Shown: positions 8,261 through 16,959, counted from the first letter of the stretch. The stretch is 64,000 bases of DNA from Cyclobacteriaceae bacterium (GCA_016787605.1 JAEUUE010000123.1:25985-89984), one strand, 5' to 3'. Numbers and translations are program-made. Notes: generated from the letters alone by a model not told the origin.

Positions 8261-9889
8261 ATGCATGTTTCAAAAGTACATATTCAAAATTTCAAGGGTT
8301 TCAAGGGATCATTTAAAGTCTTGCTAAATGAAAGGATCAACATTTTTGTCGGTGACAATGAAGCTGGCAAATCGACAATAATTGAGGGCATTCATCTAGT
8401 GTTATCTGGTCTATTCAATGGCAGATATCTCCGCAATGAGTTGAGTCAGTATGTGTTCAACGTTCATGTGGTTGAAGAATACATCAAGAAACTAGAAAGT
8501 GGGGATACGCCGTTACCGCCTCATATACTTATAGAGTTGTTTCTCGAGGGAGCTGACCTGGCAGAATTCGAAGGAATAAACAACAGCGAAAGAGTTAAAG
8601 CGCAGGGCTTAAGTCTAAGGATTGCATTTGATGAGAAATTTCAAGCTGAATATGAAAAACTAGTTCTGGCCGGGAACATCAAGACAATTCCAATTGAATA
8701 CTATGGTATGGTCCTGTCAACGTTTGCCCAGGATGAGGGTATTACTCCTAGGACAATTCCGTTGAAGTCTGCACTAATTGACTCGACAAGTAGTCGCTAT
8801 CAAAATGGCTCTGACATCTACATTTCAAGGATCGTGAGAGAACTTCTAGATGAAGAAGAAGTAGTTAACATTTCGCAAGCTCATCGTAAAATGAAAGAGG
8901 GCTTCATGAACGAGGCTTCCATAAAGCTAATAAATGAGAAGATTCAGCGTTCAACGCAAATTTCCAATAAGAAAGTAGAACTCTCTGTCGATCTCTCGTC
9001 CAAAAATGCCTGGGAGAGCAGTCTAATGACGTATCTTGAAAATGTACCCTTCCACTATATTGGAAAAGGTGAACAGAGTATTATTAAAACTAAACTAGCG
9101 CTTGCGCACAAGAAGTCGAAGGAAGCAAATTTCATTTTACTTGAGGAACCCGAGAATCATCTTAGTCACTCAAAGCTTAGCGAGCTGATTGGCTATCTAA
9201 AAGCCGATAGTCAGGGTAAGCAAATTGTAATCACGACTCACAATAGCTTTGTAGCAAACAAACTTGGCTTAGATAGTTTAATTCTTCTCCACGATCAAAG
9301 AACCATTCGCTTAAATGATCTAAGCTCAGACACAAAGGAATTCTTCAGGAAACTTTCCGGATATGATACGCTGAGACTAGTCTTATGCTCTAAAGCCATA
9401 CTTGTTGAGGGCGATTCCGACGAGCTGGTAATACAAAAGGCTTACTTAATAGCCAAGGGTCACCTGCCCATTGAGGATGGAATTGATGTGATTTCAGTAG
9501 GAACTTCATTCATGAGATTTCTTGAAATAGCCGTCAAACTTTGTAAGAAAGTTGCTGTGGCAACGGACAATGACGGAAATCTCTCAGCAGTTGAGAAGAA
9601 ATATAGAGACTTCATCGGTTCGAACACCAAACCATCAATCAAGATTTGTTACGATGAGACTGTAGATACGGGCTCCAACGAGAAAATCAATTATAATACA
9701 CTTGAACCAAAACTGTTAAAGGCGAATGGTTTGACATTAATGAACGAAGTTCTAGGTAAGACATTCAAATCAGATGAGGAGCTTTTACTCTATGCCCGTT
9801 CCAATAAGACAGAATGTGCACTGAAGATTTTCGATTTTGGGAAGGAATTGAAATTCCCACAATACCTTCTTGACGCGATCAATTTCTAA
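8261..9889 (+). CDS. OLD-family ATPase-TOPRIM nuclease (GajA-like)
   Basis: 542 aa. The N-terminal ABC-type ATPase has Walker A GDNEAGKST at 31-39 and Walker B LLEEPENHLS (295-304) followed by VITTHNSFVANK. The C-terminal TOPRIM domain has VEGDSDELV (E383, D385, D387) and VATDNDGN (D436, D438). This is the architecture of overcoming-lysogenization-defect (OLD) endonucleases, of which the class encoded next to a UvrD-type helicase includes Gabija GajA (about 580 aa). The next gene is exactly such a helicase and overlaps by one base (TAATG), so a Gabija-like pair is the best reading. Unlike stand-alone Gabija loci, it sits in one operon with herA-sbcDC-nurA. Family assignment is strong; functional identity with Gabija is inferred. 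Confidence 0.88.
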   Translation: MHVSKVHIQNFKGFKGSFKVLLNERINIFVGDNEAGKSTIIEGIHLVLSGLFNGRYLRNELSQYVFNVHVVEEYIKKLESGDTPLPPHILIELFLEGADLAEFEGINNSERVKAQGLSLRIAFDEKFQAEYEKLVLAGNIKTIPIEYYGMVLSTFAQDEGITPRTIPLKSALIDSTSSRYQNGSDIYISRIVRELLDEEEVVNISQAHRKMKEGFMNEASIKLINEKIQRSTQISNKKVELSVDLSSKNAWESSLMTYLENVPFHYIGKGEQSIIKTKLALAHKKSKEANFILLEEPENHLSHSKLSELIGYLKADSQGKQIVITTHNSFVANKLGLDSLILLHDQRTIRLNDLSSDTKEFFRKLSGYDTLRLVLCSKAILVEGDSDELVIQKAYLIAKGHLPIEDGIDVISVGTSFMRFLEIAVKLCKKVAVATDNDGNLSAVEKKYRDFIGSNTKPSIKICYDETVDTGSNEKINYNTLEPKLLKANGLTLMNEVLGKTFKSDEELLLYARSNKTECALKIFDFGKELKFPQYLLDAINF

Positions 9890-11010
9890 TGGGAGCCAGG
9901 GTAATTCTCGCAACAGCAGGATCAGGCAAGACAAGACACCTTGTCTATGAGTCGATCAAGCAAACTAAAAATAGGATCTTAATTACTACTTACACGCAGG
10001 CTAATGAGCTTGAAATAAGGAAGAAGTTTATTGAAGTCAATAAGTGCATACCATCAAATGTAACTGTGCTTTCATGGTTTTCCTTTCTGCTTAAGCATGG
10101 TGTTCGACCCTTTCAACCATTGCTATCTGAAAAGAGAATAAATGGACTTCTTCTGGTCAATAGTCAACGAGAATCTGGAGTCAAGTTCATTGACAAAAGA
10201 GGTATAGCAATTCCATATAGTGAAACCAAAGAATTTGAAAGACACTATTTTACAATTCACAACCGCAAGATATTTTCAGACAAGTTGTCAAAGTTTGTAT
10301 GCAGGTGTAACGCAAAATCTTCCGGCGCCGTCTTTAGTAGGATAATTCGAGTTTTCCCTACAATTTATATAGATGAGGTTCAGGACTTAGCTGGTTTTGA
10401 TCTTGATTTCATTGAGGGTCTGTATAAAAATGGAGCCAACATCGTTATGGTTGGCGACCCGCGACAAGCAACGTATTCTACAAACACAACATCTAAGAAC
10501 AAGCAATTTAGAAAGTCAGACATTGTTAGGTTTTTCGAAGAGCGTGCTGAACACATTTCAATAGATGACTCGTCCTTAATAACAAACTACAGGTGCACTA
10601 AGCTAATTTGTGATCTATCCAACAAGCTATTCCCAGACTACCCACAAGCCATTTCTGGTAACCATCACGTTGTAGATCACCTTGGCGTTTTTTTTCTAAA
10701 AACCGACGATGTTGAGGAATACCTCAACACTTTTCACCCAGTCCAATTGAGGGATTCAGTCAAGACAAAGGTAAACGCAGCATATCAGGTGATGAATTTT
10801 GGCGAATCAAAGGGTCTTTCATTTGACAGGGCACTGATTTACCCAACTAGTCCAATAATTCAATGGCTATTCGATCACTCGACTGATTTAGCACCAATTA
10901 GCAGGGCTAAATTTTACGTAGCATTGACCCGCGCTCGATTCAGTGTTGCAATTATCTACGATTTTCAAGAGTCCACCAGGGTCGATGGCATATCTAATTT
11001 CAGTTTTTAA
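9889..11010 (+). CDS. Short UvrD-type helicase (GajB-like)
   Basis: 373 aa, short for the family (GajB is about 490 aa, UvrD about 720). SF1A motifs are present in order: Walker A ATAGSGKTR (GSGKT 11-15), Ia region LITTYTQANELEI, Walker B YIDEVQDLAG (DEVQD 162-166), motif III VMVGDPRQATY, motif IV NYRCTKLICDL (about 233), motif V-like SKGLSFDRALIY, and motif VI FYVALTRARFSV (about 343-354). The reduction must come from the 1B/2B insertions. Helicase-plus-OLD is the Gabija arrangement. The start ATG shares one base with the stop of the OLD gene, typical of translational coupling. Confidence 0.86.
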   Translation: MGARVILATAGSGKTRHLVYESIKQTKNRILITTYTQANELEIRKKFIEVNKCIPSNVTVLSWFSFLLKHGVRPFQPLLSEKRINGLLLVNSQRESGVKFIDKRGIAIPYSETKEFERHYFTIHNRKIFSDKLSKFVCRCNAKSSGAVFSRIIRVFPTIYIDEVQDLAGFDLDFIEGLYKNGANIVMVGDPRQATYSTNTTSKNKQFRKSDIVRFFEERAEHISIDDSSLITNYRCTKLICDLSNKLFPDYPQAISGNHHVVDHLGVFFLKTDDVEEYLNTFHPVQLRDSVKTKVNAAYQVMNFGESKGLSFDRALIYPTSPIIQWLFDHSTDLAPISRAKFYVALTRARFSVAIIYDFQESTRVDGISNFSF

Positions 11011-11019
11011 ACTTTGAGG

Positions 11020-11760
11020 ATGAACCTTGTTAAGTTCTGTGCTTGTGAATTCGGTATTGAGAATCTTGAAAAAGGTCAACTCTATTTTAACAGTTTAAGC
11101 AATTTGAATGACCCTTTTGAAGGAATCTTCCGGTACAGACCCTCAACAAATCAGGATGAATTTGAAAGGTTCTATCGGATGTACTTTGGTGATAACGAAA
11201 AATTAGATTACTATTTCCAAAACAAACACGAATTCTATAGAAAAATAAATGAAACCCTTGAATGGAGATACTCCAATAATGGTATCTGCTGCTTTAGCGA
11301 TGAGACCTGTATTAATGACATTCGCATGTGGTCTCATTACGCTGATAAGCAGAAGGGGTTTTGCTTAAGGTTTAATGAGACCTTAAACTTTTCAACGCCA
11401 CGTGAACTCAACGAACCCGACAAACTGGTTGGCCATCCAAGCGGGCCTTTTAAAGTCGAGTATACTGATGAGTACATAAATGAAGATCCGACGGCTAAGA
11501 AATTAAATCAGCGAACATTCCTGACGACAAAATTCGTCGATTGGTCGCATGAAAAGGAGTATAGATTTATCTCGCCAATACCAGGTCCCTATCTGTTCGA
11601 AAAGCAATCGCTTATAGAAGTCGTTTTCGGACTAAATTTTGACTACACACAACTCGCAACAATTAAAGCAACAATTCAAAGCACTTATCCTGCCTTAAGG
11701 TTTCGATGCCAGGTTCGGGTAGGTGGTCGCTTCGAGCTCACTAGCATTGGTCTAGATTGA
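11020..11760 (+). CDS. DUF2971 family protein
   Basis: 246 aa from ATG 11020; a TTG six bases earlier is in frame but the ATG behind TTGAGG is preferred. DUF2971 proteins are of unknown biochemical function and recur in defence islands and mobile elements. Family hallmarks seen: N-terminal YFNSLSNLNDPFEG, the core CCFSDETCINDIRMWSHYAD leading to GFCLRF (residues about 90-118), and VDWSHEKEYRF (173-183). It lies 9 nt after the UvrD-type gene and 12 nt before the next gene, in the same operon. Whether it is an effector, sensor or processing protein cannot be told from sequence. Confidence 0.82.
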   Translation: MNLVKFCACEFGIENLEKGQLYFNSLSNLNDPFEGIFRYRPSTNQDEFERFYRMYFGDNEKLDYYFQNKHEFYRKINETLEWRYSNNGICCFSDETCINDIRMWSHYADKQKGFCLRFNETLNFSTPRELNEPDKLVGHPSGPFKVEYTDEYINEDPTAKKLNQRTFLTTKFVDWSHEKEYRFISPIPGPYLFEKQSLIEVVFGLNFDYTQLATIKATIQSTYPALRFRCQVRVGGRFELTSIGLD

Positions 11761-11772
11761 ACCTACGTTAAA

Positions 11773-12732
11773 ATGAGATACCCATTTGAGGGGGCCGAAA
11801 AATCCATTTTGGAGTTTGAAGAGGTCCTCAATGCGAACGGAATTTCAATTGAGTCCAATTCCGACCTAGAAAGAGTCTCGCTTCTAGTCCTGGAAGCTAA
11901 CGGCAAAGGCAAGAAAGAAATACCTCATGATAACAAACAAGACATTAGGCCCTTTTTTGCTGATGTTGCAGGAATACATGACTTTACTAGGAAGGTTGTT
12001 AAGCACAAGAACCATTCCGATTTTTCACAATTAATTCCACATCTAAGAATCCTAAACAAAGCAAACACAACAGTAATGACTTCAAGAAGTCTAGTATCGG
12101 ATGACGGGAATAACAAATTAATGGAGTTGTATATCGCATTGCTATGCATGGATTTCGCAACAAATATCAAGCTCGACGACCCGAATAATTCCAAGGGTGA
12201 CAATGCAGATATAATGTTCAGATTTCGCAATATTACCTATGCAATAGCTTGTAAGGCTATGCACTCAAGGAACCCCAAGACACTGCATGATGCACTGTTG
12301 AAAGGTACAAGTCAAATCATGTCGTGTGCTTCTGAGAGAGGCTTGGTTGCGGTTAACTTTAAGAACCTCATCGATTGGGACGAGATTTGGCCTATAACTA
12401 ATAAGGCTGAAGTTGAGAACCATAATGCAGAGCCACTATTCGGTTGTTTCCCCGACGTTAGCGTTCCAAATAAAATACTTGAACAGTTTGGGACTAAGGC
12501 GAGAACCGACCTTATTGAAACTCTGGGGTTGGACAATCTTAGGAATCTTGAGACTGAAAAGTCTCCTGCTGCTTTTCTTATTTTTCTACAGGCACTGACT
12601 TCTATACAAGATGGAATGGATTGTCCACCAACTATTCTGAAGACCATGCATTTTGTCAGTTTTAATGGAGTCGCAAAATTGGATCTTGAAGTCGCCGAAA
12701 AACTCAACGAGGCAATGCATGATCAACTTTAG
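11773..12732 (+). CDS. Unrecognised protein, possible PD-(D/E)XK-like nuclease core
   Basis: 319 aa, no family recognised with confidence. The middle contains an arrangement reminiscent of a PD-(D/E)XK nuclease: a helix with E119 (KLMELYIALL), then D146 in NADIMFRFRN, and after 14 residues IACK with K161, followed by a Gln-containing helix (LLKGTSQIM). In the canonical motif the residue two before the Lys is Glu/Asp; here it is Ala159, so the site may be altered or the resemblance accidental. No signal peptide or membrane segment. It is the last gene of the operon, 12 nt behind the DUF2971 gene, and its stop lies 10 nt from the stop of the convergent RES-like gene. Confidence 0.6.
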   Translation: MRYPFEGAEKSILEFEEVLNANGISIESNSDLERVSLLVLEANGKGKKEIPHDNKQDIRPFFADVAGIHDFTRKVVKHKNHSDFSQLIPHLRILNKANTTVMTSRSLVSDDGNNKLMELYIALLCMDFATNIKLDDPNNSKGDNADIMFRFRNITYAIACKAMHSRNPKTLHDALLKGTSQIMSCASERGLVAVNFKNLIDWDEIWPITNKAEVENHNAEPLFGCFPDVSVPNKILEQFGTKARTDLIETLGLDNLRNLETEKSPAAFLIFLQALTSIQDGMDCPPTILKTMHFVSFNGVAKLDLEVAEKLNEAMHDQL

Positions 12733-12742
12733 GTGGGCCTAT

Positions 12743-13618
12743 TCAGAGGCCAATTTCATCCCCATGGTATTCTTGCCAATTGAAACTAGTCTCGTGAATT
12801 CCAAAATCCTTGCAGTATCGACGAAGGGTAACCATGTTATCATTATTTCTTCCGACAAATTTGAATTCACCAACCGTTTCGAGCCGGAGATAACCATCTA
12901 CTGCAGCAGGGAGTAGCGCCACGTTTTGGCCTTTGTATTCAGTTGGTACACTTGGATATGTTATTCCCATTAATCCCGTTCTATTCCATAGATAATTTGC
13001 ATAAGCAGCCGAAATCTTGTACTTGTAGTCTTGCCCCTTACCAATGTCGGTTCTGGCAAATTCATTGCTAAAAAGGGTGCCTTGCGCAATACAGTGATCT
13101 CTCTGCGGGTGAGCAGTGATATTCTTTAGTTGATTATTGAGGGACATCTGTACGTACTCATTTACCTTCAATGCGGCCTCACTAAAAATCATCTCGACAA
13201 CTTCTAAATCTTGCAGAACTCTCCATCTACTTAGAGTGAAGGTTTCCTCTACTGTATCATGGTCATTCAATGATTTGACCAAATCTGAGGTTTCAAAGTA
13301 GGCCGCAACTCTTGGTTGTGGAATGTGCTTTGTAATTAGAGATCCATAGAAAACACCTTGACCAGGAACATTAGCCCTTCCAAAAGCCCTTATCCCTGCT
13401 AGTATTTTGGGATCGCTGATATAGCTAATCTGATCCTTTTGTGTAAAAGGCACTGCATGGCTATTTATGCGAACCCTATCAATGAATGACCCCTTTTTAA
13501 GGATTGCAGTAGGAATGAACTTATCACGCAGGTCTTCCACACTTCTATAAATAATTTCATAGTCAACATGTTCGAGGCCATCTCTTACGTCCGAAAGAAA
13601 CTTCAAAGTTGGATTCAT
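12743..13618 (-). CDS. RES-domain-like protein
   Basis: 291 aa. Residues about 45-110 resemble a RES domain: FIDRVRINS (Arg48/50), GRANVPGQGVFYGSL (80-94, the Gly-Arg-x-Asn-x-x-Gly and Tyr signature) and AAYFET (E109). RES proteins of toxin-antitoxin systems degrade NAD+; others are larger and of unknown role. This one is longer than the roughly 150-160 aa toxins, and no Xre/MbcA-like antitoxin gene is adjacent, so a classic module is not supported. The C-terminal half shows no motif I know. It is convergent with the defence operon at 10 nt spacing. Family call is moderate; NAD+ cleavage is only a possibility. Confidence 0.6.
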   Translation of the reverse strand: MNPTLKFLSDVRDGLEHVDYEIIYRSVEDLRDKFIPTAILKKGSFIDRVRINSHAVPFTQKDQISYISDPKILAGIRAFGRANVPGQGVFYGSLITKHIPQPRVAAYFETSDLVKSLNDHDTVEETFTLSRWRVLQDLEVVEMIFSEAALKVNEYVQMSLNNQLKNITAHPQRDHCIAQGTLFSNEFARTDIGKGQDYKYKISAAYANYLWNRTGLMGITYPSVPTEYKGQNVALLPAAVDGYLRLETVGEFKFVGRNNDNMVTLRRYCKDFGIHETSFNWQEYHGDEIGL

Positions 13619-13729
13619 TTAAACGAAGTTAAATCAACTCATTGGATAAATTGGGATTCTCAATTACAAAAATGAGGATCTAGTCAATTGCGAGTAGGTG
13701 GCGAGAGCTGCTATTCTCTCGCCACACTA

Positions 13730-14191
13730 TCATCCAATCATCCCCTCGTCTGCAAACGAGTAGTATCCATCCGTTGTGCATATCAGATGGTCAAGGAACT
13801 GAATCTCAAGGCATTTTGCTCCTTCCTTTAGCTTCCTAGTGAGGTCAATATCCGATTGAGAGGGCTTAAGGTTTCCAGATGGATGATTATGAGCCACAAT
13901 TATCCCGCTTGCAGCACTTTTCAGAGCTACTGCAAAGATGATCTTCGGATCGGCCACCGTGCCCGATACGCCTCCCTGGGAAACCTTCATGAATCCGATG
14001 GCCTTGTTAGCTCGATTCAGAAGAAGCAACATGAAAGTCTCGTAGAGCTCAAATCCGTCTTTATCCCAATTTTTCATCAGAAGATCATATGCGTCTCTGG
14101 AGCTGCTCACTTGCGGCCTGTCTTTCGGAGACACTTTGGTCTTGAACGAGAGCTGAACCTCAGCAACGTTCATAAGTTTAATTGATTCCAT
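13730..14191 (-). CDS. radC: RadC-like JAB-domain protein
   Basis: 153 aa, the JAB/MPN metalloprotease-like half of RadC without the N-terminal UPF0758 helix-hairpin-helix part. The metal motif is plain: E51 (ETFMLLLLN), H101-N-H103-PSGNLKPSQSD with S105 and D114. Short RadC proteins of this kind are common on integrative elements and plasmids of Bacteroidota and phage-related islands; their biochemical role is unsettled. It lies downstream of the small hypothetical gene on the same strand, but a rho-independent terminator stands between them, so it may have its own promoter or be expressed by read-through. Confidence 0.88.
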   Translation of the reverse strand: MESIKLMNVAEVQLSFKTKVSPKDRPQVSSSRDAYDLLMKNWDKDGFELYETFMLLLLNRANKAIGFMKVSQGGVSGTVADPKIIFAVALKSAASGIIVAHNHPSGNLKPSQSDIDLTRKLKEGAKCLEIQFLDHLICTTDGYYSFADEGMIG

Positions 14192-14210
14192 GTCTTTTGG
14201 TTTTGTTGAG

Positions 14211-14236
14211 AAAAAAGAAGGGGATTGCTCCCCTTC
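14211..14236 (-). terminator. Rho-independent terminator after the small hypothetical gene
   Basis: On the minus strand GAAGGGGA-gcaa-TCCCCTTC (8-bp perfect stem, 14217-14236) is followed by six T residues (14211-14216). It sits 7 nt after the stop of the gene at 14244-14528 and about 20 nt before the radC start. Confidence 0.85.
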
Positions 14237-14243
14237 CTAACTG

Positions 14244-14528
14244 CTACTGCTCGACCGCTTCTTCCTCAGGATCGGCAACCCGTTCACGAGTCTTCGGAAC
14301 AAACGTGTCCACCTCGATGTAGTGGGTCTTGCCGTATTCCGTTGCTTTCTTTCTCTTTACCACTTTCACATTGAGGTACTTGCGGCCTTGATACTCATAG
14401 GTCAGCAGTTTTATCCGCTTGTCACTGAGTACATCCAGGCAGATTGCTCCTGACACGAGGTTGTCAGGAAACTTTTCTGAGTTTTTGAGATTCCCAAGAA
14501 TGAGTCTCTCGGCTGGTTTGTTTTCCAT
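14244..14528 (-). CDS. Small hypothetical protein
   Basis: 94 aa. Not recognised. It is soluble, charged, with a central Tyr/Lys-rich segment (KLLTYEYQGRKYLNVKVVKR) and an acidic C-terminus (ADPEEEAVEQ), suggesting a small beta-rich nucleic-acid-associated protein, but nothing proves that. A clean terminator follows it and an AT-rich leader precedes the ATG, both supporting a real gene. Its leader resembles that of radC (an AAAACCAA tract just before ATGGAA). Confidence 0.6.
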   Translation of the reverse strand: MENKPAERLILGNLKNSEKFPDNLVSGAICLDVLSDKRIKLLTYEYQGRKYLNVKVVKRKKATEYGKTHYIEVDTFVPKTRERVADPEEEAVEQ

Positions 14529-15489
14529 AATTGTTGGTTTTAGTTGGAAATGATTACACTCCAGCTAAAGGAAAAGTTAGCACTTTACGCTTGTTGAAGC
14601 AGAAGCGAACTCCTGCGAACGGAGGCCGAAGCCTTTCAGAAAAAGCCCGAAGGGCGTCTGAAAGTGCAGCTTGCTGCGACGAAGGAGCTGAGGCCGACCG
14701 CAGGTTCGCACAACAAGGGCGGCGGTTGGCTGTTGCTCCGCTGCTAAAACAATAAAAACAAGGCAACAGACAAAGGAGCCGCCGTGAGGGAATGGCCGAA
14801 GTGTGCGTACGAGGACAAAGATGCAAGGCTGGCGAAGTTGGGGCAGGATAAGGAAACACAGCCATTCATCTTGGCCTTGCAGCCTTTGCCGCAGGGAGCA
14901 AAACGAGGACATGACCGAACTCCTTATTGCCTGCGACCGTTCAGCCAGCACGATCCCTAATGCCGGGAGGCAACTACCCACGATCAGACCAGCTTGTTAG
15001 AGTGTTCGGGATTAATGCCAGAAAGAAGCTTGCACATGAGGTGATGCGCAGCGATCTGGCGACCTGGATTCAAACCTCAAACAGATTTTAGGTTTTACCA
15101 GGAAAAGAATCAAAGAAAAGAGCCACCCAGAAAATCAAACCAGCGGGAATTTTTCCAGCGAGATCGACCCTCCGGGGGGCTGCTTTCCTCAAATGTCGGG
15201 TGGGGGTTAGCGTTGATCGGGGTGATCGCTCAAAGCACACGGGGTACCTTTAAAGCCTCCTTCCTTGACGGGTGCTTTCATCCTGATTTCGGCTTAAGAT
15301 GGGTAGAAACAGAATATTTCAGGACTGAAATGGGTAATTCTTGGACCCTTTTTGATACTTGATTAAGAATAGAAAGGAAGGGTGGAGTTCAGGAAGCTGA
15401 ATAGTTATTTAAGTACTTGATTGCCTCAGATTAAAGCGAATTAATAACGCCAAGGAATTGACTGGGCAGTTCATGCAAAACATGCAATT
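14529..15489. other. Gene-free tract inside the island (about 1 kb)
   Basis: No convincing gene on either strand. The first half (14580-15000) is markedly more GC-rich than its surroundings and contains overlapping short frames on both strands without family features. The second half is mixed, with a CCCTCCGGGGGGCT segment near 15168. In comparable integrative elements the space between the replication gene and the cargo holds mobilisation genes or an oriT; no relaxase or obvious oriT can be identified here. Confidence 0.4.
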
Positions 15490-15544
15490 CCTTCAAAACC
15501 TGCAAAGTCTTGTCTTGTTTTCCAGATTTTGCAAGTTTTGAAGG
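15490..15544. repeat. Long inverted repeat downstream of the DUF3987 gene
   Basis: Arms of about 17-18 bp with one mismatch (CCTTCAAAACcTGCAAA and its partner TTTGCAAgTTTTGAAGG) enclose a loop of about 19 nt. It lies 15 nt after the DUF3987 stop. There is no T-run, so it is not a standard intrinsic terminator, though it could act as a transcript end or a protein-binding site. A related CATGCAAAACATGCAA tract lies just outside the left arm. Confidence 0.55.
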
Positions 15545-15559
15545 TTTTGCACCGGCCGC

Positions 15560-16888
15560 TTAGCTTCCCTTCACTTTTCTATAACGACCGTTCTTCAGCT
15601 TTTCGACGTATTTTGGCTGGAGGGCCGCTAAGTCTAAATACATCGTTCGCGAATCTATTTCAAGTCGCTTGGCAGCTTCAACCAAATCCAGACTTGTAAA
15701 TTCATTAGGAAACTTCTGGATTTCCTGAAGTAGCCTTTGTCCTTTGCCGACTGTAATGCAATCTGCTTGAATTGGCAAGTCACTAATATGCTTCAATGCC
15801 ACTTTCGCAAATACATCGGTTAGATGTAGGGCCAATTCAAAGTCCCAATCATCACATTCTACAGTTGATGATTGATCCTTCCTCTCGGCTCGTCTCAGTG
15901 CAGTTAAAACCATACACACCTTAAATGCTCCAAGGCCCAGTCTCTTGACACTGCTATGGAGTTCAGGATGTATCGGTACCAAGTTTTTCATCATCTCACT
16001 GAAATGGCAATTCAAAACATCCCATTGACCCTCAGAGAGCATCATCTCGAAAGGATTTTGGGCATCGAATATCAGATTCTCCTTTACGCAATCTTGAATT
16101 GGAGCAAGCCTGTCGTCTATCGCTCCGTTGCTTCCCTTCGGGGAGACATCTCTCCACATGTAGTTAGGCTTGAGCTCAAAGAAGAAGAACCTACTGAACA
16201 AGCCTCCTGCCACCGACTCAATCAGTGGCCAAAGCTGTGTGGGCGTTCCTGAAAGCACTAAGGAAATCCTAGGGGTCTCGATCTCGATAAATGTCGAAGG
16301 ACCTCCAGAACCTTTCCTCATTAAGGAAATTGGCTCCTGTTGAAATGCTTTCAATAATAAGTCAGTAAAACTTCCCCAATCCTGTCCCAAGGCATTCGTC
16401 AATGTAACTGCTTCAGTTTCGAAGATTACACCCGCACCCTGGGTTTCCACTAAAGCTGCGTGCAGCGCTGCCGAGCTAGTGTTAGCCGGAAGGAAGACTC
16501 TGCTTTTTCCAAAGGGTTCTGGCAACTTCTTTACCATTTCACCAAATGGATTAAACAGTTTCCGTGCATACTTCATAACTCCCTTTCCAGATGCCGGAGG
16601 TGCAGTTACAATCACAAACAGGTTAGGATAGAAACGCTGCTTGTCATACACGCCCGTAACAGAAATACATCCGCTCAATACGCCAAGGGTACTTATGAAG
16701 AGTAAATCTCGTTCTTCATCATTGGACGCAAGTTCACAAATACCCTTAAGAGGCTGCGGAAGTTCTTTTAAATCACTTGATGTTACTAAATTGTTTCTTG
16801 TGGTTCCCGCGCTTTCAGTTTCACGGGTTGTTTCATTGTTGGCCGGCACTACTGTAGAGCCGCTTTCCAACTTGTCGTTTTCACTCAT
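15560..16888 (-). CDS. DUF3987 replication-associated ATPase
   Basis: 442 aa from ATG 16886-16888, which lies directly behind AAGGAG; an in-frame ATG 20 codons upstream would add an Arg/Ser-rich stretch unlikely to be coding. DUF3987 proteins have a RecA-like ATPase fold and occur next to integrase and excisionase genes on Bacteroidota integrative elements and plasmids, probably acting as replication helicase/primase-associated factors. The P-loop APPASGKG is at about residues 96-103, followed by a long helix (MKYARKLF), and an SGTPTQLWPLIE region fits the family's sensor strand. The C-terminal 70 residues look like a winged-helix DNA-binding tail. Confidence 0.78.
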   Translation of the reverse strand: MSENDKLESGSTVVPANNETTRETESAGTTRNNLVTSSDLKELPQPLKGICELASNDEERDLLFISTLGVLSGCISVTGVYDKQRFYPNLFVIVTAPPASGKGVMKYARKLFNPFGEMVKKLPEPFGKSRVFLPANTSSAALHAALVETQGAGVIFETEAVTLTNALGQDWGSFTDLLLKAFQQEPISLMRKGSGGPSTFIEIETPRISLVLSGTPTQLWPLIESVAGGLFSRFFFFELKPNYMWRDVSPKGSNGAIDDRLAPIQDCVKENLIFDAQNPFEMMLSEGQWDVLNCHFSEMMKNLVPIHPELHSSVKRLGLGAFKVCMVLTALRRAERKDQSSTVECDDWDFELALHLTDVFAKVALKHISDLPIQADCITVGKGQRLLQEIQKFPNEFTSLDLVEAAKRLEIDSRTMYLDLAALQPKYVEKLKNGRYRKVKGS

Positions 16889-16959
16889 CTCCTTGTTGAT
16901 CAAAACAAAGGATGACCGGCGGCGGCTCCGCCAACTAGCGGAGCGCACCGGTCTTCGTT

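Noticed and set aside
12743-13618. Classic RES-Xre toxin-antitoxin module
   Set aside because: No adjacent Xre-type antitoxin gene; the protein is almost twice the length of RES toxins.
14531-15000. Overlapping frames of 65-134 codons on both strands in the gene-free tract
   Set aside because: Frames on both strands overlap, composition is low-complexity and no domain or signal peptide is seen.
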